DNA from: Erythrobacter litoralis
Lineage (GTDB): Bacteria > Pseudomonadota > Alphaproteobacteria > Sphingomonadales > Sphingomonadaceae
Length of the DNA: 64,000 nucleotides
Reading direction: 5' to 3'
NCBI RefSeq assembly: GCF_029760855.1
Contig: NZ_SOSI01000002.1
Coordinates: 62,001-126,000, forward strand
Both the position numbers and the translations under genes were made by a program. The notes beneath the pieces were generated by a model. The model saw only the letters and a program-made list of their open reading frames with translations, searched no databases and had not been told where the DNA came from. This document shows positions 38,947-47,966 of this stretch, piece after piece. Position 1 is the first letter of the stretch; the number at the start of each line of letters is the position of its first letter.

Positions 38947-39425
38947 CCCGCCTTACTCATCTGGATGACGAGGGCGCTGCCCGCATGGTCGATGTCGGCG
39001 CAAAAGCCCTGACGGAACGCGTCGCAATTGCGCGTGGCCGTATTTCGATGTCCGATGATGCCCTGACCGCAATTCGGGAAGGGTCCGGACCAAAGGGCGA
39101 CGCGATAGCTACGGCGCGCATTGCCGGGATTATGGCCGGCAAACGGACCAGCGACCTCATCCCTCTTTGCCACCCGCTGGGATTGGATGCGATCGAGCTC
39201 GAATTCGCTTTCGAGGATGAAGGCGTGGCCGTTACCGGCACCGCTTCCCTTACCGGTAAGACGGGCGTGGAAATGGAGGCGTTGACGGCAGTCAGTGTCG
39301 CCCTTCTTACCTTGTATGACATGGCGAAAGCCTTGGATAAGGCAATGACTATCGGAGACATCCAATTGGTCGAAAAACGGGGCGGGAAATCCGGCGTTTG
39401 GCGGCGAGATCTGGCAGGGGCTTGA
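38943..39425 (+). CDS. moaC: Cyclic pyranopterin monophosphate synthase MoaC
   Basis: Molybdenum cofactor biosynthesis enzyme (160 residues) acting after MoaA on the GTP-derived intermediate. Conserved motifs are [29 protein letters not shown] and the C-terminal EALTAV...YDMAKAL region. It is the last gene of the coupled trp run. In many alphaproteobacteria moeA comes next before lexA; here lexA follows directly. Confidence 0.96.
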   Translation: MTRLTHLDDEGAARMVDVGAKALTERVAIARGRISMSDDALTAIREGSGPKGDAIATARIAGIMAGKRTSDLIPLCHPLGLDAIELEFAFEDEGVAVTGTASLTGKTGVEMEALTAVSVALLTLYDMAKALDKAMTIGDIQLVEKRGGKSGVWRRDLAGA

Positions 39426-39452
39426 TTGGTCTTCAGCGTGATTTGCGCACGG

Positions 39453-39481
39453 TTGACTTATTTTTGTTGGTTGCCTAATTG
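39453..39481 (+). promoter_or_regulatory. lexA promoter
   Basis: TTGACT (39453-39458), 17 bases, TAATTG (39476-39481): a well-spaced housekeeping promoter. It lets lexA be expressed apart from the trp-moaC message. Confidence 0.75.
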
Positions 39482-39495
39482 TTCCGTATTCGTTC
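39481..39495 (+). promoter_or_regulatory. SOS box (LexA operator)
   Basis: GTTC-CGTATTC-GTTC is an exact match to the alphaproteobacterial LexA site GTTC-N7-GTTC. It overlaps the last base of the -10 element and the expected start of transcription, so LexA would repress its own gene. Confidence 0.88.
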
Positions 39496-39526
39496 CTCAG
39501 AGAACGCTTTTCGGAGTGCCCACATC

Positions 39527-40228
39527 ATGTTGACCGCGAAACAACACGAACTCATTCGCTTCATTCAGCAGCGTCTGGAAGTCACCGGAATATCGCCGTC
39601 ATTCGAGGAAATGAAGGCGGCGCTCGATCTGAAAAGCAAGTCGGGGGTGCATCGCCTTATCTCGGCTCTCGAAGAGCGAGGGTTTATCCGGCGATTGCCG
39701 AACCGCGCACGTGCGCTCGAAGTGGTGAAACTGCCTGAAGATGCGGTCACGGCGAAAGGGTCTGCCAATTCTGGCAAGACTGCTGCGAACGACACCATCG
39801 TTTCCAGCCACGCGGTCAAACGCGTTCCTGCCGAACCTGCGAACGACGTAATTGAAATTCCTTTGCACGGCCGGATCGCGGCAGGCGCGCCGATCGAGGC
39901 CATCGAGGGACAAAGTTCGATGCCGGTGCCGGCCGCTTTGCTCGGCCCCGGCGATCACTATGCCCTGGAAGTATCAGGGGACTCGATGATCGAGGCGGGC
40001 ATCTTTGACGGCGACTTCGCCTTGGTGAAGCGGACCGAAACGGCGCGCGACGGCGAGATCGTCGTTGCTCTCGTAGACGGCGAGGAAGCGACGCTCAAAT
40101 ATCTGCGGAAAGAAAGCGGCATGGTTCGTCTCGATCCGGCCAACGCTACCTACGAAGCGCAGGTATATGCTCCTTCTCGCGTTCAGGTGCAGGGCAAGCT
40201 TGCGGGACTACTGCGGCGCTATCATTGA
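39527..40228 (+). CDS. lexA: LexA SOS repressor
   Basis: Repressor of the DNA damage response, 233 residues. N-terminal winged helix (1-65, with [10 protein letters not shown] and SGVHRLI), a longer-than-E. coli linker, then the S24 peptidase domain. Self-cleavage bond Ala119-Gly120, catalytic Ser153 (GDSMIEAG) and Lys191 (ATLKYL). ATG 39527 follows GGAG by ten bases; an in-frame upstream start at 39479 would lie in the promoter. The 3' end overlaps convergent comEC by seven bases. Confidence 0.97.
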   Translation: MLTAKQHELIRFIQQRLEVTGISPSFEEMKAALDLKSKSGVHRLISALEERGFIRRLPNRARALEVVKLPEDAVTAKGSANSGKTAANDTIVSSHAVKRVPAEPANDVIEIPLHGRIAAGAPIEAIEGQSSMPVPAALLGPGDHYALEVSGDSMIEAGIFDGDFALVKRTETARDGEIVVALVDGEEATLKYLRKESGMVRLDPANATYEAQVYAPSRVQVQGKLAGLLRRYH

Positions 40229-42423
40229 TAGCGTGATCCGGCAGATTGCTTCCAACCGTGATCGCTTACGGGTGGCTCGCTCGTGACTATATGCTCTTCC
40301 CCGAGATAAATCGCAGTTCCGCCATTATCTTTCAGAAAGCGTCCATCGGCTTTCAACCATAGTGGGCGGCAGCTGCGCGGTAACCAACGATCCGCGATGA
40401 CGATATGCGCCCTTTCGCATGCTGCCGAAAGTTGACGTTCGTCGAGCCGCTGACGATTTCGCGCAACCAAAATATGCCATGGCCGATCTGCGCGTAAGAT
40501 CGTCAAACTGCAGAAGTCTCGGCTACATCGCGCTCCCGGCCAATTGTCCAATAGCATCGGTGATGCCTCAGACCCGGAAAGTTCGACGAGAATGTCTCGC
40601 GCATAGCTACCTTCGCTATCTCGCAGCACGAAAAGCTTGCCGCTGTCGTCGACCAATCCGACATCGCGGCCATCGCGAGTAATGAGGATATCCGGTGTCG
40701 GAGTGAAAGCCACAAGTCCTGCCGCGAAGCTGGCCGGCAGCAGTCCGTAGAGCCGAACCTTGCCGCGCCATAGGGCCAACCACAGCGCACCGGATACGAA
40801 AAGCATGACAGTAAACAGGCCGATCTGCGGTATGAGTTTGACCGCATCAGGCCGCGTCGCCGTAAAGTGCGCAAGTGCCAGCATCGCGTCCAGCGAAAGT
40901 CCTGCAAAGAACCAGACGGGCGCGCCAAGACCGAACAGGTCGAGAAACAAAGCAAGCGCTATCAAGGGCATGCTGACGAAGGTGACAAGCGGTATAGCGA
41001 GGACGTTGGCGAACGCCCCGTAAAGCCCGGCGCGGTGGAAATGGAACAGAACGATCGGCATGAGTGCGAGCTCGATCACAACGCCTGTCGCAAATAGCAT
41101 TGCGGTTTTACGAGCGAGCCGCTCCACTGAACTGCATTCGCGCGGCGCTAGGAATTTCCGAACCGGCTCACTGCTATGCAGCGCCACGATCGCTAAGACC
41201 GCCGCAAAACTCATTTGAAAGCTCGGCCCGACGAGCGACTCCGGCCATAGCAGGAGAACAAAGATGGCCGCTATGGCTACCATTCGCAGTGAAAGCGGCT
41301 CTCTCCCAAGAACGAGGGCGCCCAGTACGAGGATCGCCCCGGCGCAGCTTCTAACGGTCGGAACCTGCGCACCAGTTAGAAGGGTGTAACTAATGCCCGC
41401 TGCGGCGCCCAAGGCAGCAGCAATAAGGGGCAAACGAACACGCAAAGCCAAAGCTGGAAAAAGCGCGAGGACACGGATTGTCAGAAAGTAGATCGCGGCG
41501 ATTACGGCACTTACATGAAGTCCACTGATCGATAACAGATGCGTCAATCCGGCATCACGCATCGCCTCCTCATCGGCAGTCGAGATGGAACCGCGGTCAC
41601 CACTGGCGAAAGCGGCCGCGATACTTCCGGCGGAACCGTCGAGCCGTTCGCGAACGTGGGCGGCCAAGCTACGCTGTATGCTTGCAATATGATTCCGTTT
41701 TGTAGGGGCCGCGCCTACGATCTGGACCTCTCCTGCGAGGCTCCCTGTCGCGGCGTAACCTTCGAACCAGGCGGCACGCGCAAAATCGTATGCGCCGGGA
41801 AGCAATGGCGGGGACGGCGGCATGAGACGCGCACCTAAGCGCACCCGGGCTCCTTCGACCATTCCTGCGACCACTCGATCCTCGGGAATATTGATGCGAA
41901 CCTTGATCGGTTTGCCGGTGTCCGGTTGACGTGCGGCAACGACAATCCGCACGCGTTCTTCCGCCGGCTGTTCGATAAGCTCGAGGATAGTGGCTTCCAT
42001 GCGTAAGAAGCCGGGGTGTTCGATAGGCTCGGCATCAGCGATCGCCGACCGGGTCCAGACCGTCGCCAATCCTGCCGCAATTGCTACCGTGATAGTAACG
42101 ATCGACAGCAGGATAAGAGTCCTGTCGGATCTACCACGCCAAATGGTATAAGAAAGTGCAGCCAGGCTCGCCACAACGCCGTTAAATGCCACCCACTGCC
42201 ATTGTAGCGGCAGGATGAACCATGCGCCGATACCGGCCGCGAATGCGACAGCCAGCCAAGGTCCCCGGTCGAAACCGGATAGCGACAGGAACCCTTCGAT
42301 CCGGTCCGCCAATCTGGACAAGACCGTGCGCATGGGCCAAATGCGCCGCACTGCAGCATCATCCCGCCCCGACATCGAAACGCCGGGAATGGTGGGTGGA
42401 TCAGATGCGGACGATACCGACAT
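40222..42423 (-). CDS. comEC: ComEC/Rec2-family DNA uptake channel protein
   Basis: Polytopic membrane protein of 733 residues, predicted inner-membrane channel for incoming single-stranded DNA. An N-terminal soluble region of OB type (about 120-220) precedes the ComEC competence domain with about eight TM helices, including [12 protein letters not shown]. The C-terminal metallo-beta-lactamase-like part has no visible HxHxDH metal motif. Competence pseudopilus genes are not in the window. Divergent from gltX with an 18-base gap. Confidence 0.92.
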   Translation of the reverse strand: MSVSSASDPPTIPGVSMSGRDDAAVRRIWPMRTVLSRLADRIEGFLSLSGFDRGPWLAVAFAAGIGAWFILPLQWQWVAFNGVVASLAALSYTIWRGRSDRTLILLSIVTITVAIAAGLATVWTRSAIADAEPIEHPGFLRMEATILELIEQPAEERVRIVVAARQPDTGKPIKVRINIPEDRVVAGMVEGARVRLGARLMPPSPPLLPGAYDFARAAWFEGYAATGSLAGEVQIVGAAPTKRNHIASIQRSLAAHVRERLDGSAGSIAAAFASGDRGSISTADEEAMRDAGLTHLLSISGLHVSAVIAAIYFLTIRVLALFPALALRVRLPLIAAALGAAAGISYTLLTGAQVPTVRSCAGAILVLGALVLGREPLSLRMVAIAAIFVLLLWPESLVGPSFQMSFAAVLAIVALHSSEPVRKFLAPRECSSVERLARKTAMLFATGVVIELALMPIVLFHFHRAGLYGAFANVLAIPLVTFVSMPLIALALFLDLFGLGAPVWFFAGLSLDAMLALAHFTATRPDAVKLIPQIGLFTVMLFVSGALWLALWRGKVRLYGLLPASFAAGLVAFTPTPDILITRDGRDVGLVDDSGKLFVLRDSEGSYARDILVELSGSEASPMLLDNWPGARCSRDFCSLTILRADRPWHILVARNRQRLDERQLSAACERAHIVIADRWLPRSCRPLWLKADGRFLKDNGGTAIYLGEEHIVTSEPPVSDHGWKQSAGSRYQ

Positions 42424-42441
42424 GGAAGGGCAGTACGAGAA

Positions 42442-43890
42442 ATGGCTAGTAAAAGTGTGAATGCCGGCGAAAGCTCTGATCGCGAAGTCGTCACACGTTT
42501 CGCACCCTCCCCAACCGGCTTTCTACATATCGGCGGAGCGCGCACTGCTCTCTTCAATTGGCTGTTTGCCCGTCATCATGGAGGCAAAGCTTTGTTGCGG
42601 ATCGAGGATACCGACCGCCAAAGATCGACCCAGGACGCAATCGACAAAATTCTCGAAGGTCTAGACTGGCTCGGGCTCGACTATGACGCCCCTCCCGTTT
42701 TCCAGTCGGATCGCGCTGAACGGCACGCAGAAGTCGCCTACGCGCTGCTTGAGGCCGGTCATGCCTATAAATGTTTCGCGACCTCTGAGGAACTCGAGCA
42801 GATGCGTGCAGAGCAGCGCGCCGCGAAGCAGCCAATGCGCTATGATCGCCGCTGGCGCGATCGAGAATCGGCTGAAATGCCTTCGGATACGGCCTTTACG
42901 ATCAGGCTAAAGGTACCGATCGAGGGCGAAACCGTCATCGAGGACGCCGTGCAGGGCCGAGTTACGGTGAACAACAGCGAGATCGACGACTATATCCTGC
43001 TACGCGCAGACGGGACGCCGACCTATATGCTGGCGGTGGTAGTCGACGATCACGATATGGGTGTCACTCACATTATCCGGGGTGACGATCACCTCAACAA
43101 TGCATTTCGGCAATTGCCGATCATTCGGGCCATGGATCGGATCGAAGGCGGTTGGCCCGATCCGGTCTACGCCCATGTCCCGCTGATCCATGGCTCGGAC
43201 GGAGCGAAGCTTTCCAAGCGGCACGGCGCGGTAGGCGTGGAAGCTTACCGTGATGATGAAGGGATCCTTCCCGAAGCTTTATTCAATTACCTCCTTCGCC
43301 TCGGATGGGGTCACGGCGATAGGGAAGAGATAACTCGTGAAGACGCGATCGCACTGTTCGATCTCGACGGCGTAGGAAAAAGCCCATCGCGTTTCGACAT
43401 CAAAAAGCTTTTGAATCTGAATGCGCATTATATCCGAGATGCCGATACGACCCATTTGGCTGAAATTGTCGCCAAGAAAATCGGGCAAGGCGCAGAAACG
43501 GATCTGCTGGAACGCGCCATGCCGGTTCTCACGCCCCGCGCGAAAACCGTAAACGAATTGGCGGAAAGCGCTCGGTTCCTTTTTGCTACACGACCTTTAG
43601 AAATGACCGATAAAGCCGCAGCGCTCCTGGACGAGGAAGCGCGTGAAAGGCTGTCGGGTCTGTCGAAAATGCTGCACCTGCAAAATGACTGGACATCCGA
43701 CGCGCTGGAAGCCACTACAAAATCGTATGCCGAAAAGCTCGACATAGGGCTCGGCAAGCTGGCGCAGCCGATGCGCGCGGCTTTGACCGGATCTACGATG
43801 TCGCCCGGCATTTTCGATGTTCTGGTGCTTCTCGGAAAGGAAGAGTCGCTCGCGCGTATCGATGAGCAGACCGTTCCGAAAAACCGGTAG
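42442..43890 (+). CDS. gltX: Glutamyl-tRNA synthetase
   Basis: Class I aminoacyl-tRNA synthetase of 482 residues. The HIGH motif reads FLHIGGAR and the KMSKS motif KLSKRHGA; TRFAPSPTG is the family start. The C-terminal helical anticodon-binding region is present. The segment before VVTRF is about 15 residues longer than usual. gltA follows after 21 bases. Confidence 0.96.
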   Translation: MASKSVNAGESSDREVVTRFAPSPTGFLHIGGARTALFNWLFARHHGGKALLRIEDTDRQRSTQDAIDKILEGLDWLGLDYDAPPVFQSDRAERHAEVAYALLEAGHAYKCFATSEELEQMRAEQRAAKQPMRYDRRWRDRESAEMPSDTAFTIRLKVPIEGETVIEDAVQGRVTVNNSEIDDYILLRADGTPTYMLAVVVDDHDMGVTHIIRGDDHLNNAFRQLPIIRAMDRIEGGWPDPVYAHVPLIHGSDGAKLSKRHGAVGVEAYRDDEGILPEALFNYLLRLGWGHGDREEITREDAIALFDLDGVGKSPSRFDIKKLLNLNAHYIRDADTTHLAEIVAKKIGQGAETDLLERAMPVLTPRAKTVNELAESARFLFATRPLEMTDKAAALLDEEARERLSGLSKMLHLQNDWTSDALEATTKSYAEKLDIGLGKLAQPMRAALTGSTMSPGIFDVLVLLGKEESLARIDEQTVPKNR

Positions 43891-43911
43891 GTTCAAAGTA
43901 AGGAGACAACC

Positions 43912-45198
43912 GTGGCCGATAAACAGGCAACTCTCGATTTCGGCGATACCTCGCAGGACTTTCCCGTATTGGAAGGCAGCTGCGGACCGGACGTCGTTGA
44001 CATCCGCAAGCTCTATGGATCGACCGGCAAGTTCACCTACGATCCGGGCTACAAATCGACCGCGAGCTGTGAAAGCGCGCTCACATTCATCGACGGTGAA
44101 GAAGGCGTATTGCTCCATCGCGGCTATCCGATCGGCCAACTCGCCGAACAATCGAGTTTCATGGAAGTCGCCTACCTGATGCTGAACGGCGAACTGCCGA
44201 GTGCTGATGAACTGGACGATTTCGACAACACAATCACGCGGCATACCATGCTGCACGATCAGATGCGGCAGTTCTACCAAGGCTTCCGCCGCGATGCGCA
44301 CCCGATGGCAATTATGTGCGGCGTGGTCGGCGCGCTTTCGGCCTTCTACCATGACAGCACCGACATTGCCGACCCAGAGCATCGAAAGATCAGCAGCCAC
44401 CGGTTGATCGCCAAAATGCCAACGATCGCGGCGATGGCGTATAAATATTCGGTTGGTCAACCCTTCCTCTACCCAGATAACTCCCTGAGCTACACGGGCA
44501 ATTTCCTGCGTATGACTTTTGGCGTTCCGGCGGAGGAATATGAGGTAATTCCCGCCGTCGAAAAGGCGATGGACCGGATCTTCATCCTTCACGCCGATCA
44601 CGAACAGAACGCTTCGACCAGCACCGTTCGCCTTGCGGGGTCCTCTGGCGCCAACCCGTTCGCCTGCATTTCAGCCGGCATCGCGTGCCTCTGGGGCCCG
44701 GCACATGGCGGGGCAAACGAGGCCGCGCTGAACATGCTGAAGGAGATCGGCACGCCCGATCGTATCCCGCATTACATTGAGCGCGCAAAGGACAAGAGCG
44801 ATCCGTTCCGCCTCATGGGTTTCGGCCACCGCGTGTACAAGAACTACGATCCGCGCGCGACGGTCATGCAGAAGACCGTTCGCGAGGTGTTCGAAGCCTT
44901 GAACGTAAAGGATCCGGTTTTTGAAACTGCGCTGCAGTTTGAGGAAATCGCTCTGAACGACGACTATTTCGCCGAAAAGAAGCTGTTCCCGAATGTCGAT
45001 TTCTATTCGGGAATCATCCTTTCGGCGATTGGCTTCCCGACTACAATGTTCACGGCTCTCTTTGCCCTTGCCCGAACCGTGGGTTGGGTCGCACAGTGGA
45101 ACGAGATGATTTCCGATCCCGGCCAGGTTATCGGCCGTCCGCGCCAGCTTTATACCGGCCCGACGCAGCGCGACTACGTGCCGGTCGAAAAGCGATAA
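43912..45198 (+). CDS. gltA: Citrate synthase
   Basis: Hexameric type II citrate synthase of 428 residues, entry of acetyl-CoA into the TCA cycle. Catalytic His residues are in [10 protein letters not shown] and [14 protein letters not shown], the Asp in [12 protein letters not shown] 43912 has AAGGAG six bases upstream. It ends at a clear intrinsic terminator. The gltX-gltA pairing is conserved in alphaproteobacteria. Confidence 0.98.
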   Translation: MADKQATLDFGDTSQDFPVLEGSCGPDVVDIRKLYGSTGKFTYDPGYKSTASCESALTFIDGEEGVLLHRGYPIGQLAEQSSFMEVAYLMLNGELPSADELDDFDNTITRHTMLHDQMRQFYQGFRRDAHPMAIMCGVVGALSAFYHDSTDIADPEHRKISSHRLIAKMPTIAAMAYKYSVGQPFLYPDNSLSYTGNFLRMTFGVPAEEYEVIPAVEKAMDRIFILHADHEQNASTSTVRLAGSSGANPFACISAGIACLWGPAHGGANEAALNMLKEIGTPDRIPHYIERAKDKSDPFRLMGFGHRVYKNYDPRATVMQKTVREVFEALNVKDPVFETALQFEEIALNDDYFAEKKLFPNVDFYSGIILSAIGFPTTMFTALFALARTVGWVAQWNEMISDPGQVIGRPRQLYTGPTQRDYVPVEKR

Positions 45199-45223
45199 GC
45201 TGGGTTCGGGATTGAAGAGAACT

Positions 45224-45246
45224 AGGGCGCTCCGGCGCCCTTTTTC
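45224..45246 (+). terminator. Intrinsic terminator after gltA
   Basis: GGGCGC (45225-45230), loop TCCG, GCGCCC (45235-45240), followed by TTTTTCTT. It lies between the gltA stop and the convergent kinase-like gene. Confidence 0.92.
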
Positions 45247-46599
45247 TTAGGTGTACAACGCCGCATCCGGCACTTTTAAAGTGAAGCGGGCCCCCTGCCC
45301 CGGCGCACTCTCGACGATGAGATCGCCATTCATGGCACACGCGATACGGCGCGAAATATACAGCCCAAGCCCAGAACCGCTATCTCCGCTACGACCAAGC
45401 CGCTCGAACTTTTCGAAAACCTTCTTTTGCTGCTCCTCATCCAGACCGTGCCCCTGATCGGCGACGGTGACCGAAGCGTACCCCTCCCCGGCATCCGTTC
45501 TAACCCAAACCTGACTGTTTTGCGGTGAATAGCGGATGGCGTTCCCGACGAGGTTAAGAAGGATTTGAAGAACCCGGCGAAATTCGGCGATTGCCATCTG
45601 GCTTTCCCCTTCCACGGGAGGGACAAGGGTGATCTGCTTTTCCTTCGCTCGTGCACCAAGAATGCCACAAGCGCGCTGGGCGACCTCTGCAAGATCGATG
45701 CGGTCGGGAGCCGTCGTAAAGTTTTCCGCTTCAACCGCTTCCAAATCCGATAAGTCGTCGATCAGACCAAGCAGATGCTGCCCTGCATCCGCAATGTCCT
45801 TCGCGTACTCACTGTAATTGTCCGAAAGAGGACCAGCGAGCTTCGAGCGAATGGTCTCCGCGTGGCTGATTATCCGATCGACAGGTTGACGAAGTGCGGG
45901 GGTGAGATCACGGCCAAGAGAAGGCGAATACGCATGATTTCCGGGAGCGGTCGCGAGGTCGCTGGACAAAGCCTCATTTGCAGTGAGGTAAACGACGAAA
46001 CCTGCCTGTTCTTCGCCCTCGTCCAATCTTTCAATGTGGACCGTCCAACTTCTTCGCGAGCCAGCTATGCGGGCAACTTTGCCATCTAACTGCCGCCAGT
46101 CCAAGTTGCCCGAGATCTCGATAGAAAAATCGAGAATGGTACGCCAATCTTGCCCCATAGCGGCAGTTCCGCGCTTATGGAACTGCGCAAGGTCGTCTGA
46201 TTCAGTCTCGATCGAAACGATACGATGTTCGAGATCTACCCGCATCGCACATTCGGCGAGATTACGGTCAATCTCACGAGAGAGAATATTACTTCCTCTT
46301 CCGATTGGCTCGGCACTCCATTCGATGATTGAGATTTTCGTGCCTGAATATTTTGGTACGATCTCAGCTCTTGCCTTTATCGTTTGCAGGCCATCGTAAG
46401 CTTGGAATTCTTCGGAAACAGTCTTCGCTTCTGAACGCGCTTTTTCGACCAGTTCGAGAAGCATAGGCACTGCAACGATTGATCCAATTTTTCCGCCACA
46501 GGTCGCTTGCAACATGGCGAGCCGAGCATCCGCCGCTACCAGACGATCATCGGCGTCCGTCACACCACAGACCGGTCTTTCATCTTCAGAATTGGTCAT
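45247..46599 (-). CDS. Histidine-kinase-like protein without phospho-acceptor His
   Basis: Soluble protein of 450 residues. The N-terminal 230 residues contain PAS-like regions; then a DHp-like helix pair and an intact ATPase domain: N-box NLVGNAIRYSP, G1 DQGHGLDE, F-box FEKFERLG, G2 GSGLGLYIS. At the H-box, where kinases read SHELRTPL, this gene reads LTPALRQPV, so the histidine is replaced by proline (bases checked on the minus strand). It may be a pseudokinase or signalling scaffold, as DivL is with its Tyr. It follows the membrane protein gene on the same strand after 87 bases. Confidence 0.85.
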   Translation of the reverse strand: MTNSEDERPVCGVTDADDRLVAADARLAMLQATCGGKIGSIVAVPMLLELVEKARSEAKTVSEEFQAYDGLQTIKARAEIVPKYSGTKISIIEWSAEPIGRGSNILSREIDRNLAECAMRVDLEHRIVSIETESDDLAQFHKRGTAAMGQDWRTILDFSIEISGNLDWRQLDGKVARIAGSRRSWTVHIERLDEGEEQAGFVVYLTANEALSSDLATAPGNHAYSPSLGRDLTPALRQPVDRIISHAETIRSKLAGPLSDNYSEYAKDIADAGQHLLGLIDDLSDLEAVEAENFTTAPDRIDLAEVAQRACGILGARAKEKQITLVPPVEGESQMAIAEFRRVLQILLNLVGNAIRYSPQNSQVWVRTDAGEGYASVTVADQGHGLDEEQQKKVFEKFERLGRSGDSGSGLGLYISRRIACAMNGDLIVESAPGQGARFTLKVPDAALYT

Positions 46600-46686
46600 A
46601 TCGAGTGCGCCAAATTAAACCTTGCTACACGTCTTGGTTAGCTCATAATTTGGTTAATGAAACTCGAAGCTACCGTTTTAAACTCG

Positions 46687-47886
46687 TTACCTCGTAGCGT
46701 CATTTCTTTCAGAGTGATGGTTTGCGTGTGATCCACGATACTCGATCCAAATCAGGTTTGCGGTTACTATACCGCATAGAATGGCGGCCACAACGAAGCT
46801 CGAACCGGCGAGTTGGCCCAAAGATAGAGTAATCGCCAATAACGCAGTATCGCGGGCGAGAGATGATATAGGCGTTTGGGCCTTCGCCTTCGCTAAAATC
46901 AAAACCGCAAACAGCATGAGCGATACGAATACGCGGGTGAAGCCATATATCATCGGCGCCGACAAGAAGATCAGACCGCAAATCACAATTTCAGCTGCGG
47001 AAGACAGGAACCGGAACCCGCGATCGTCCTGATTGGTGAGGTGAGCAATCGTCTCCCCGCAGCGCCCTGAAATGAACGCTAACGCGATTGTCGCGAAAGC
47101 GGTGGCAAACCATCCGATAGAACCAAGCGCGCATGCTAGAACGAGAAGTATCGCACAAACGAGCGTCGGACCACGTTCGTAGCGCGTGCTAATCACGTCG
47201 CGAGCCAGTCGCAGTCCAACTCTTTCGGCCATGAACAAGCATGGGGCCCAAATGTCTGTTTCCCGCGCTTGCGAGGTGAGCCATCGTTTTTCTTTGTCTC
47301 GAAGATCGACGGCAGTGCTCTCCCGCATCCAATATCCACAGTCGATTAGGGCGCTATCAATTGGCTTGATCGGCACCCTGTTTTGCAATGCCAAACGCAA
47401 TAAAGTCGGCACAGGCGCAACATCGCTCGGCAGATTTACAAAGGACCGAGCGATCGCACTTGGTGCCATTAGCACACCGGCCCACGCCCATTGCGGATCT
47501 ATCCTCTCATAGCCGATCGGAACGCCAACTTCGGAATTAACCGCCGCAACGAAGGGCGAATGAGACAACTCCTCCAGAAGCCTCTCTTCAGGAAAGACCG
47601 CCTCTTCGAACAGCAACAGCTCACCATCGATCGGCAGTTTCGAGACAAGATCGGGCGTGGAAAGGGCGACGACAAAATCAACTTGTGAGGCGTGGAGCCG
47701 ATCGGCCAGCTTTTGGAGGGTCCCGTGAGATCCACTCGCGAAACACACTATTCTTTGGCATTGCAGCGCTATCGCCATGTCACATTGATGCTCGAGAACC
47801 GTCCTTCCGAGATATCGGGCCAGCGTGGGTGATCCAGGCTCGCGATCTTGGAAAGAGATAATCGCTGTACGCATTCCTACCGACAT
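46687..47886 (-). CDS. Unrecognised membrane protein with N-terminal soluble domain
   Basis: Protein of about 399 residues. Residues 1-235 look like a soluble alpha/beta domain, faintly similar in layout to nucleotidyltransferase folds (GRTVLEHQ, QRIVCFASG, and LLLFEEAVFPEERLLEEL), but without their signature motifs. The C-terminal third has five or six TM helices and ends in a His/Arg-rich tail. ATG 47886 is chosen for AGG nine bases upstream; ATG 47874 and the upstream ATG 47934 are alternatives. No CDP-alcohol transferase motif was found in the membrane part. Divergent from the coiled-coil gene. Confidence 0.72.
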   Translation of the reverse strand: MSVGMRTAIISFQDREPGSPTLARYLGRTVLEHQCDMAIALQCQRIVCFASGSHGTLQKLADRLHASQVDFVVALSTPDLVSKLPIDGELLLFEEAVFPEERLLEELSHSPFVAAVNSEVGVPIGYERIDPQWAWAGVLMAPSAIARSFVNLPSDVAPVPTLLRLALQNRVPIKPIDSALIDCGYWMRESTAVDLRDKEKRWLTSQARETDIWAPCLFMAERVGLRLARDVISTRYERGPTLVCAILLVLACALGSIGWFATAFATIALAFISGRCGETIAHLTNQDDRGFRFLSSAAEIVICGLIFLSAPMIYGFTRVFVSLMLFAVLILAKAKAQTPISSLARDTALLAITLSLGQLAGSSFVVAAILCGIVTANLIWIEYRGSHANHHSERNDATR

Positions 47887-47940
47887 GCATTCATGCCTAA
47901 ACGCCATGGACGGAGCATGCAAAGCGCTCTGCATAACCCG

Positions 47941-47955
47941 TTAAAATCTCTTTTA
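47941..47955. promoter_or_regulatory. CtrA-like site between divergent genes
   Basis: TTAA-AATCTCT-TTTA matches the CtrA motif TTAA-N7-TTAA at seven of eight positions; on the minus strand it reads TAAA-N7-TTAAC. It lies 12 bases before the coiled-coil gene start. The sequence alone cannot show that CtrA binds. Confidence 0.35.
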
Positions 47956-47966
47956 GGCGAAAGGGA

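Noticed and set aside
46600-46686. CtrA-type full site before the His-less kinase
   Set aside because: TTAA and TTAACC elements occur in this AT-rich spacer, but none has the required seven-base spacing.
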